Source: Planctomycetota bacterium
GTDB taxonomy: Bacteria > Planctomycetota > JAJSAM01
Reading direction: 5' to 3'
Assembly: GCA_024274785.1 (NCBI GenBank)
Contig: JAJSAM010000057.1
Span: 1-49,087, forward strand
DNA length: 49,087 bases
In this document: piece by piece, positions 31,606-38,737 of the stretch
Numbering within the stretch: position 1 is the stretch's first letter
Layout of the letters: every line of letters begins with the position of its first letter
The notes under the pieces: model-generated
What the model saw: the letters and a program-made list of their open reading frames with translations, nothing else
Databases searched by the model: none
What the model was told of the DNA's origin: nothing
Program-made: the position numbers and the translations under genes

Positions 31606-32967
31606 ATGGCTGTGAACACCGCGCGAGATCTGACGACCGGATCCATACCCCGGCACGCCATCGCACTGGCGATCCCGGCGGTCGTCTCCGCGCTGGTTCA
31701 CAACCTCTATGGATTGAACGACGTCTACTTCTCGCAGTTCATCGGAAACGGGAAGGCGGCGCAGACCGCCATCAGCAACAACCTCTTCACGCTGATCCAG
31801 ATCTTCGGATTCATCCAGCTCGCGGCCATCGGCACCCTGACCCTGGTCTCAAGACGCACCGGGGCGCGAAACCACGACGGAGCAGACCACGCCGCGCGCC
31901 AGGGTCTGGGCTTCGCCGCGGCCGTCTCGCTACTCACCGCCGGACTCGGACTGGCCACCCTCCGGCTCATCCCCGCCTCCATGGGGATGGCCGAGGACGT
32001 GACCGCGGAGTCGATCAGCTACCTCCGCGTCATCTTCCTCGGCATGCCGCTGATGTTCCTGCCGCCGGTCCTCGACTCGATCTTCCGCGCGCGCGGCGAC
32101 ACGAGAACTCCCCTTCTGCTCCACGTCCTCGGCGTCGGCGGCAACCTGGTGGGGAACACCATCGCCGTCTTCGTCCTCGATCTGGGGACGATGGGCATCG
32201 CCTGTTCGACCCTTTTCTCCCGGCTGCTCTGGGTGATAGTGGCGCTGATCGTCATCCGTCGCGGCCGGCTCGGCATCAGGTTGAAGAGGCGCGCCGGCCC
32301 GATTGCGGACTTCGGGATCTGGTGGAGACTCGCGAGGATCTCACTGCCGATTGCCGCCCGGGCCTTCCTCTTCGGCTCGATCTACCAGATGGTCTCCCGG
32401 ATCACTTCCCAGTTCGGTTCGGAGGCCCAGAATGGTCTGGGCGTCGGCATCCGCCTGGAAGGGATCTGCTTCTTCATCCTCGTCGGCTTCGGCATGGCGG
32501 CGGGGCCCCTGGTGGGACAGAATCTCGGCGCCGGCAAACCGGAACGGGCCGAGAAGGCGGCATGGGTCACCGCGGCGATGGCCGCCGTGCCCGCGGTGCT
32601 GTTCTCCCTGTTCTTCTACTTCGGCCCGAACTTCATCATGGACGCGATGACCGCGGACGCGGGCACGCGGGCCCACGGCATCGACTACCTGCGGATCGTC
32701 TCCATCTGCATGATCTTCACCGCGATGGAGGTGGTTTTCGCCAACAGCTTCGTGGGCGCCGGGGACACCCTCCCCCCCGCGCTGGTGGACATCCCGATCA
32801 CGGCGATGCGGGTGCCGTTGGCCGCCTGGCTCTCCAGCTATCCGTCGATCGGGGTACACGGGATCTGGTGGACGATTGCCGGCACCGCCATCGCCCGCGG
32901 GCTGCTCATGGCGATCTGGTTCCGGCGCGGAAGGTGGAAGCGGGCGCGTCCGGACCTCGACCGGTAA
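31606..32967 (+). CDS. MATE-family efflux transporter
   Basis: A 453-residue protein with twelve hydrophobic segments in two related halves, the MatE pattern. Conserved features include IPAVVSALVHNLYGLNDVYFSQFIGN in TM1, IFRARGDTRTPLLLHVLG, VGIRLEGICFFILVGFGMAAGPLVGQNLGAG in the second half, and a late GAGDTLPPA. These proteins export drugs or metabolites with sodium or protons. ATG 31606 gives the usual family length; the frame is open from 31522 but the extra residues match nothing. The family A repeat lies upstream. Confidence 0.92.
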   Translation: MAVNTARDLTTGSIPRHAIALAIPAVVSALVHNLYGLNDVYFSQFIGNGKAAQTAISNNLFTLIQIFGFIQLAAIGTLTLVSRRTGARNHDGADHAARQGLGFAAAVSLLTAGLGLATLRLIPASMGMAEDVTAESISYLRVIFLGMPLMFLPPVLDSIFRARGDTRTPLLLHVLGVGGNLVGNTIAVFVLDLGTMGIACSTLFSRLLWVIVALIVIRRGRLGIRLKRRAGPIADFGIWWRLARISLPIAARAFLFGSIYQMVSRITSQFGSEAQNGLGVGIRLEGICFFILVGFGMAAGPLVGQNLGAGKPERAEKAAWVTAAMAAVPAVLFSLFFYFGPNFIMDAMTADAGTRAHGIDYLRIVSICMIFTAMEVVFANSFVGAGDTLPPALVDIPITAMRVPLAAWLSSYPSIGVHGIWWTIAGTAIARGLLMAIWFRRGRWKRARPDLDR

Positions 32968-33023
32968 AACCGGCACGCAGAAGGCCGCGGGCAGGACCGT
33001 GATGTTGCCGGATCGCGCCTTCC

Positions 33024-33045
33024 CCCGAGGTGACCGAACCTCGGG
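33024..33045. terminator. Hairpin between convergent MATE and peptidase-like genes
   Basis: CCCGAGGT and ACCTCGGG pair perfectly across a 6-nt loop. A second stem, CCCGCC/GGCGGG, lies about 15 bp further on. The site is in the 138-bp gap where two genes converge, fitting a shared terminator, but neither strand has a U-run. Confidence 0.4.
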
Positions 33046-33105
33046 AACAAGCCGGACCCGCCACGACGGCGGGCCCGGATGTGCTCCTGGATCCGATGTG
33101 CTTTC

Positions 33106-35184
33106 CTATTTGAACCCCTGGTCCGCCCACAGCTTCTCGACGTAACCGCGCCACTCCTTCTCGACCGGTCCCCAGTCGTAGTTCTCGCCCGCGCCCCAGG
33201 TCTTCGCGAACTCCTCCGGACCGGAGAGCCCCTTCAATTCCTTCCCGATGTACTCGATCAGCTTCTCGCGGTACTTGCCGTCCTCGAAGTTGTAGAGGAA
33301 GTAGCACCAGGTCCAGGACTCGGCGTAGAACAGCGAGACGAGCCGTCCCCGCTGGTTGAGCCCCTTCCGGCGCGCACGCTGCTGGAGTTCCGGGCCGCTG
33401 CGGATGTTCCGCAATTCCTCGAACGACCAATCGGAGAGCTTGTTCTTCCGGGTCTGAAACCACTCCCCCAGGCGCATGCGGTAGGGCACCTTCAAGGTCC
33501 ACTTCCCGCCGGTTCTGCTCGTTGCGGAACCGTAGAAGTCGGCCATGCCCTCCTGGAACCAGTGCAACCGACTCTGGGTGCGGCTGTCCCCCCAGAGCAC
33601 TTCCTCGCCGGTTTCCCGCTCGAGCACCACCTTGCTGAAGGTGTGCATGATCTGGTGAAACGCCTCGTGGACGACCTTGTTGGTGTTGAAGTCCGACCGG
33701 TTCGCCTGGCCGCTGGAAGCACTGCCGGCCTGCTCGAAAAGCGTGACCCACTGGTTGTTCGGACGATAGTAGGCACCGACGCCCGCAGGCAGCTGCATGC
33801 CGATATCCTTCTGGTACTGCAGGAAGGACGCGTGGCTGCTGAAGGTCCAGACCTTGAGCACCCGCATCGAGGGCTGCTCGAGGTCGCTGATCTCGGGGAG
33901 ATTGAAGGGAACCTTGAAGTCCGCCATGTACTGCGAGTAGAGCGTGTGGAGGAGGGTCAGGTTCCGCGCAACGATCTTCTCCGCCTCCGCGGCGCGCTTC
34001 TTCTGGGCGTCGGACTGAACTCCATCCTTGTCGCCGACGAACTCGACGAACATGATGTACGGGCTTTTCGACTCCACACGGAACTTGTACTTCGAGTAGA
34101 CCGGATCGCGCATCACGTTCAGGCGGATGACGTACTCGTCGAGGTAGGTCCGGTCGTTCTTCAGCTTGTTGAAATGCGTCAGGACCGCATCGAGCAGCTT
34201 GCTCAACTCATCGACCTTCTCCGGAGTGCCCCAATGACTTTCGGCGTACTCCCGCTCTTCGACCAGGGTTTCATACTCGGCGTTTGCGTAGGTATCGAGG
34301 ATGTCGTCCTCGGGAATCTTGTCGAAGATCTCCTTCAAGTCCCGGTTCCCGACCTCCAGGTTGGCCCATTCGAGGTCGGGGTCGATGGCGAGAGCGGATT
34401 CCGCAGCCTTTCGCGCCACGCCGGAGAGCCCCTTGCTCCGGGCCCTGGTGTACACCGACTGCAAGCCCGACTTATCCTTCCGCCCCGCGAACATGAAGAG
34501 CTCCCCTTCGAGGGCCCGGGTCTGCTCAGCGGCGGTCGGCTTGTCCGGCGCCTGGTTCGCCGGCTGTCCCAGGTTGCCGCCTCCGCCGCCGGCCACCGGA
34601 GTCACCGGATCCTTGCCGGAAGTGAAGACGATCACCAGGACGACCACGATCACAACGAGGCCGAGGCCCGCGCCACCGAGGATCAGCGGCATCGGAGACT
34701 TTTTGACGGGACCGGCCGGCGCTCCCCGACGAGCCGGGCGCCCGCGGCCACCACCTGCCACCGCAGCGCCCGCGGCCCCGGCCGCACCCCGCGCCGGCCG
34801 GCCGGCCGGCTTCCCCGGCCTTCCGGGCTTGCCGCCCATGGCCGGGAGGTTCGTGGAGGTCGCCCCTCCCGCCCGGCGCGGATCCACGCGCGGCGCGGCC
34901 TGCTTCTTTCCCGGAAAGCCCGGCTTGCCCCCGCCACCCGGCCGCGCAGGTACTGTCGAAGCGGCCCGACCCGGTGCGGCCCGACCCGGTGCGGCCCGAC
35001 CCGGTGCGGCACGTCTCGACGGAGCGGGACGAGCCGGGGCCTGAGGGGCCGGATTGGCGCCCGCCACCGGCTGCCGGGGGACCTGCAGGACGTTCTTGCA
35101 GGACCCACAGACGAATGTGGAGCCGGGCTGGAGGGTCGAGACGTCGAAACGTGAGCCGCACTTCGGGCAGGCTACGAGATTCAT
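33106..35184 (-). CDS. Zinc-ribbon membrane protein with DUF1570-like metallopeptidase domain
   Basis: A 692-residue protein. A zinc ribbon at the N-terminus (CPKCGSRFDVS, then CGSCKNVL) is followed by about 120 residues of Pro/Ala/Arg/Gly low complexity, a TM helix (LILGGAGLGLVVIVVVLVIVF at about 165-190), and a large outer domain. That domain has HEAFHQ at about 506 (HExxH zinc motif) and WFQEGMADF at about 544, whose Glu could be the third ligand, the gluzincin pattern of DUF1570/peptidase MA-like proteins. The low-complexity part is coded by 15-bp tandem repeats. The ribbon should be cytoplasmic and the peptidase-like domain periplasmic. The substrate is unknown. Confidence 0.83.
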   Translation of the reverse strand: MNLVACPKCGSRFDVSTLQPGSTFVCGSCKNVLQVPRQPVAGANPAPQAPARPAPSRRAAPGRAAPGRAAPGRAASTVPARPGGGGKPGFPGKKQAAPRVDPRRAGGATSTNLPAMGGKPGRPGKPAGRPARGAAGAAGAAVAGGGRGRPARRGAPAGPVKKSPMPLILGGAGLGLVVIVVVLVIVFTSGKDPVTPVAGGGGGNLGQPANQAPDKPTAAEQTRALEGELFMFAGRKDKSGLQSVYTRARSKGLSGVARKAAESALAIDPDLEWANLEVGNRDLKEIFDKIPEDDILDTYANAEYETLVEEREYAESHWGTPEKVDELSKLLDAVLTHFNKLKNDRTYLDEYVIRLNVMRDPVYSKYKFRVESKSPYIMFVEFVGDKDGVQSDAQKKRAAEAEKIVARNLTLLHTLYSQYMADFKVPFNLPEISDLEQPSMRVLKVWTFSSHASFLQYQKDIGMQLPAGVGAYYRPNNQWVTLFEQAGSASSGQANRSDFNTNKVVHEAFHQIMHTFSKVVLERETGEEVLWGDSRTQSRLHWFQEGMADFYGSATSRTGGKWTLKVPYRMRLGEWFQTRKNKLSDWSFEELRNIRSGPELQQRARRKGLNQRGRLVSLFYAESWTWCYFLYNFEDGKYREKLIEYIGKELKGLSGPEEFAKTWGAGENYDWGPVEKEWRGYVEKLWADQGFK
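34961..35010. repeat. 15-bp tandem repeat inside the coding sequence
   Basis: GCGGCCCGACCCGGT is repeated three times plus five bases, without change. On the coding (minus) strand it encodes APGRA units in the low-complexity region of the peptidase-like protein. The exact identity of the copies points to recent slippage. Confidence 0.85.
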
Positions 35185-35330
35185 CGGAGACTCCGAATTC
35201 TTGAATCCAGGGGACTTGCGGTTGGCGCATCGCTCATCCTAAGGGCTCGGGTGAAAGGGGTCAATTCATGCGGAATGGGCTGCTCCCCTTGCCCGTCGAC
35301 CGGGCTCCCGGTTAGGCTCCCCCCGTGGAC

Positions 35331-35354
35331 GACCGTTTACGGCGGCGAACGGTC
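35331..35354. promoter_or_regulatory. Inverted repeat upstream of the binding-protein/histidine-kinase operon
   Basis: GACCGTT and AACGGTC are perfect inverted 7-mers 10 bp apart, about 48 bp before the ATG at 35402. The position suits an operator. No clear promoter boxes were identified beside it. Confidence 0.35.
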
Positions 35355-35401
35355 ACGCTGGCGTCCATGCGCGTGCTGCCGGGTTTCTTACGGATAAGAC
35401 G

Positions 35402-36397
35402 ATGAGAAAGTCCCCCGCATTCCTGCTCATCCTGCTGGCGGGCCTCCTGCTCACGGGCCGGCCCACCGCCATTTCGGCCCCGGAGAACTTCAGGATCGGC
35501 GTGCTGTTCTGGCATGCGTCGCCGAACGACGAACTTGCCCTGAAAGGCGTCCGATCAGGCCTGGCGCTCTCCCGGATCAAGGCGCAGCTCGAGGTCGTCA
35601 ACGCCGACAAGGATGCCGAACAGGCGCGGGCAACGCTCGAGAGCTGGCGTGACCGCAAGTTCGATCTGGTGTACGCGATGGGTACGTCGGCGGCACTCCG
35701 GGCCAGGGAGACGCTGACGGAGATTCCGGTGGTCTTCACGGCCGTAACCAATCCGGTCGGCTCCGGGATCGTCCCGAACTGGGACGGTTCGGGGACCAAT
35801 CTTTGCGGCAACTCGAACTGGATCGACACGTCTGAGGTACTGGCGGTCTTTCGGAGCGCGGTCCCGGACCTGGCCCGGCTCGGCGTCGTCCTGACCCGGA
35901 ACAACCCGGTGTCCATCGAAGAAGTGGCGGAAGCCAAGCGGACCTTCAAGGAGCACCCGGAGAAGCGTCTGGCCCTCTTCGAAGAGTACCTCCGCAGCCC
36001 GGACGACCTCGAGGAGGCGGTGGCGAAGCTCCTGTCGCGGGGATCCCAGGCGGTCTGGATCCCGATCGACTACGACGTTTACCGGAACATCGACCGGGTG
36101 GCGGCCATCACCGCTCCCCGCGGGATACCCCTCGTCACCTCCCAGGCCTCCGCGGTAAAAAACGGCGCGGTGGCTGGTGTCGCGGTCGATTACCACGCCC
36201 TTGGAGAGCGATCCGTGATCCTCGCGGAGCAGGTCCTCCGGCGCGGTATGGACCCTGGATCACTGCCGGTGGGACGAATGAACTCCTACCGCGTCATCGT
36301 CAACCTCGCGGCGGCCCGACAGGCGAAACTCGAGCTCCCGCTCGCCCTCCTGGCCACGGCGGATGAGATCCTCGACCCCGGGAGGGACGACCGATGA
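35402..36397 (+). CDS. Periplasmic substrate-binding protein (ABC_sub_bind family), likely sensor partner
   Basis: A 331-residue protein with a signal peptide (hydrophobic run ending PTAISA at about 26) and a two-lobed periplasmic binding fold of the ABC_sub_bind family: FRIGVLFWH, DLVYAMGTSAALRARE, IPVVFTAVTNPVGSGIV, and AVAGVAVDYHALGERS near the end. No permease or ATPase follows. Its stop overlaps the histidine kinase start by 4 bp (ATGA), so it probably presents its ligand to the kinase's periplasmic domain and does not feed a transporter. The ligand is unknown; family members bind amino acids or related small molecules. Confidence 0.87.
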   Translation: MRKSPAFLLILLAGLLLTGRPTAISAPENFRIGVLFWHASPNDELALKGVRSGLALSRIKAQLEVVNADKDAEQARATLESWRDRKFDLVYAMGTSAALRARETLTEIPVVFTAVTNPVGSGIVPNWDGSGTNLCGNSNWIDTSEVLAVFRSAVPDLARLGVVLTRNNPVSIEEVAEAKRTFKEHPEKRLALFEEYLRSPDDLEEAVAKLLSRGSQAVWIPIDYDVYRNIDRVAAITAPRGIPLVTSQASAVKNGAVAGVAVDYHALGERSVILAEQVLRRGMDPGSLPVGRMNSYRVIVNLAAARQAKLELPLALLATADEILDPGRDDR

Positions 36398-37830
36398 AGA
36401 CCGGACCGGGACTCCGGCTCAAGACGATGGTCGTGATCCTCCTCATCTTCTGCGGGGCCGCGCTCGTGGTGCACGGTCTCCTGGTGCCATCGATGGAAGA
36501 TCGGGTGCGGAGGCAATTGCTCAGTGTGGCCGACGAGTGCCTGACGAACGCCCGGGACCTCATGCGGGTTCGTGCCGGGCACATCGCCGAAAAAAACCGG
36601 CGTCAACTCCTGGACCTCCCCATCGAACTCACCGTGGGGGATCCGGACCGGACCCGCAAGCTCCTCGAGCGCCATGCCCTCGGCCTGGGCCGGAGCTACA
36701 CCAGAAACGTCGAGTTCCTCACCGACGAGTTCCGCGCGCGGATCGGCGTGCGGATCCGGGATCGGGCGGAAGGGCTCGCGGCGGAGTTCAGGGAGAGCGC
36801 CTGGCTCGGTCTCCTTCTGCTCCTGCTCGCGGTGGCGGCTCTGAACGGCGCCGCGCTCGCGAGGATCGTGCTCCGGCCGGTATCGCGACTGCTCCGGGCC
36901 ACGGAGCGGGTGGCCGACGGGGACCTGCAAGAGCGGATCGGCCTGACCACGAAGGATGAACTCGGCCGCCTCGGCGGAGCCTTCGACCGGATGACCGACG
37001 CCCTGGCGGAATCCCGGGCCGAGATCGAGGGGCTGAACCGGACTCTCGCGGACAAGGTGGAATAGAAGACTCACGAGCTCAAGGAGCGCAACTGCGAACT
37101 GGAAGCGACCATCGAGGAACTCGAGACCACCCGCGACGCCCTGGTGCACTCCCAGACCATGGCCTCCATCGGCACCCTGGCCGGGGGCGTCGCCCACGAG
37201 TTCAACAACCTCCTCGGAGGTATCATCGGCTGCGCGGAGGACGCCCGGGCGGAGCAGGACGACGAAGAGACCGTGGAAGCGCTCGAGATGATCCTCCGCA
37301 CCGCGCGCCGGGCATGCAACATCACCGAGAACCTGCTGCGGTTCTCCCGCCCCTCCGCGCGCAGGACCTGTGCGACCGATCTCTCCGAACTGGTGGGAGA
37401 GGCCGTGGAACTGGTCCGTCCCGAGGCCAGGGGAAAGCGGATCTTCCTGGAGGCGGATCTCTCCACCGTCGCCACCGTGCAGATCGACCCCGGACAGATC
37501 CACCAGGTCGTGCTGAACCTGCTGACCAATGCCATTCACGCCCTCCCGGAAGAGGGGCGGATGGAGGTTTCCGTCTCCGCCGATGCGAACGGCGCCGCCA
37601 TCGTCGTCGCCGACGACGGACCGGGAATCGCTCCCGAACACCGGGATCGCATCTTCGAACCGTTCTTCACGACGCGGACCGGAGCCGGGAAGGAGCGGGG
37701 CACCGGCCTCGGACTCTCGGTAAGTTATTCCATCGTGAAGGAGCACGGCGGCACGATCGAAGTGATGAGCGAGCCCGGCCATGGGACCACGTTCACGGTG
37801 CGCCTGCCGGCGCCGGGAGGGGCGAGCTGA
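36394..37830 (+). pseudogene. Membrane histidine kinase interrupted by an in-frame TAG
   Basis: Read through, this is a 477-residue kinase: TM1 (about 10-30), a periplasmic loop of about 100 residues, TM2 (about 135-155), HAMP, a coiled linker, the phospho-acceptor motif HEFNNLLGG (about 267), the N-box NLLTNAIHAL, then DDGPGIAPEH and GTGLGLS. At 37063-37065 a TAG breaks the HAMP-to-kinase linker between LADKVE and KTHELKERN; GAG would restore the heptad-like run. The frame is the same on both sides, so one base change explains it. A split protein made by restart at GTG 37144, a real null allele, or a base error are all possible. It is coupled to the genes on either side. Confidence 0.85.
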
Positions 37831-38549
37831 TGCCGAAGCGAAAGATCCTCGTCGTGGACGACGAAGAGAGCATGCGTTATTTCCTGAACCGGGCGCTGAA
37901 GCGCAAGGGGTTCACCGTCACAACCGTTCAGTCCGGAGAAGACGCACTGACTGCGGTGGCAGACGACCCGCCCGACCTCATCCTGCTGGACCTCCAGCTA
38001 CCCGGCATGGACGGCATCGAGGTTCTCCGGGAACTCCGGACGCGCGAGATCCTGCCCCCGGTGCTCCTGATGACCGGATTCGGCACGGTGGAGCGTGCGC
38101 TCGACGCCATGCGGGAAGGTGCGGCGGACTTCATCACGAAGCCGTTTCAAACCGAGGCGATCATCGCCAGGATCGAGCAGGCCCTCCGGAAGGCGCCGCC
38201 GGCCCGGCCGACGATGCCGGCATCCCCGAGCCCGGGCGACGGTGAGTCCACACCAACACCGACACCGGCGCCGGTGAACTCCTCCCGGCAGGCGCCCCCG
38301 CCGCGGCCGCTCACCGCCTTCCTGCGGGAGGCCGCCGCCGCCCGTGGAATCGGGATCGTCGAGTCCGCCACGGGAGACCTCCCGATGAAGGAAGCGGCCC
38401 GGGTCTTCGAGGCGCTCTACCTCACCGAGCTCTTCGAACGGACCGCCGGCAACGTGTCCCTCGCCGCCCGGATCGCCGGCGTATCGAGGCCGAACCTGCA
38501 TCGGAAAATCACGGACCTCGGCATCGATGTGAGGCGTTTCAGGGGCTGA
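37830..38549 (+). CDS. Response regulator: receiver plus Fis-type HTH, no AAA domain
   Basis: A 239-residue regulator. The receiver (1-120) has DD (10-11), the phospho-acceptor D54 in LILLDLQLPG, the switch T82 and K104 (ITKPF). A proline/serine/threonine-rich linker (about 123-160) leads to a Fis-type HTH (FERTAGNVSLAARIAGVSRPNLHRKITDLG). Unlike NtrC-type regulators it lacks the sigma-54 AAA+ domain, so it resembles the PrrA/RegA/ActR group. Its ATG overlaps the kinase stop by 1 bp, with GGAGGGG upstream. It probably binds the tandem palindromes just downstream at 38564-38605. Confidence 0.9.
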   Translation: MPKRKILVVDDEESMRYFLNRALKRKGFTVTTVQSGEDALTAVADDPPDLILLDLQLPGMDGIEVLRELRTREILPPVLLMTGFGTVERALDAMREGAADFITKPFQTEAIIARIEQALRKAPPARPTMPASPSPGDGESTPTPTPAPVNSSRQAPPPRPLTAFLREAAAARGIGIVESATGDLPMKEAARVFEALYLTELFERTAGNVSLAARIAGVSRPNLHRKITDLGIDVRRFRG

Positions 38550-38563
38550 GAGGGCCGGAACGC

Positions 38564-38605
38564 CGTTATCGCGAGGTAACGATCGCGCGTTCCCGTGAGG
38601 TAACG
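38564..38605. promoter_or_regulatory. Tandem palindromic operator upstream of the TonB receptor gene
   Basis: Two 18-bp sites, 38564-38581 (CGTTATCGCGAGGTAACG) and 38588-38605 (CGTTCCCGTGAGGTAACG), match at 15 of 18 positions and start 24 bp apart. Each is an imperfect palindrome with CGTT and AACG ends. They lie between the response regulator gene and a sigma-54-like promoter, about 105-150 bp before its predicted start point, where activators of such promoters bind. Confidence 0.6.
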
Positions 38606-38686
38606 GGGTAGCGGCGATCCCCGGAAGGATGCTCCGACGGCAGCCTCCCTGTCACAAAAGCGAGACACTCCACTGACCCCACAAAA

Positions 38687-38702
38687 TGGCACGGGCTTTG
38701 TG
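38687..38702 (+). promoter_or_regulatory. Sigma-54-like (-24/-12) promoter of the TonB receptor gene
   Basis: TGGCACGGGCTTTGTG matches the sigma-54 consensus TGGCACG-N4-TTGCW except for T in place of C in the -12 element. The spacing is exact. The predicted start near 38712 leaves a 26-nt leader with GGAGA before the ATG at 38738. Confidence 0.5.
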
Positions 38703-38737
38703 CGGCTCCGGGCATGAACGCCACGGAGAGCACAAAC

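Noticed and set aside
34961..35010. CRISPR-like array
   Set aside because: The 15-bp units have no spacers and lie inside a coding region; no other regularly spaced repeats occur in the window.
37063..37065. TAG read as a sense codon across the genome
   Set aside because: Genes ending at 23085, 28793 and 43909 use TAG as their stop at the expected length, so a changed genetic code is not supported.
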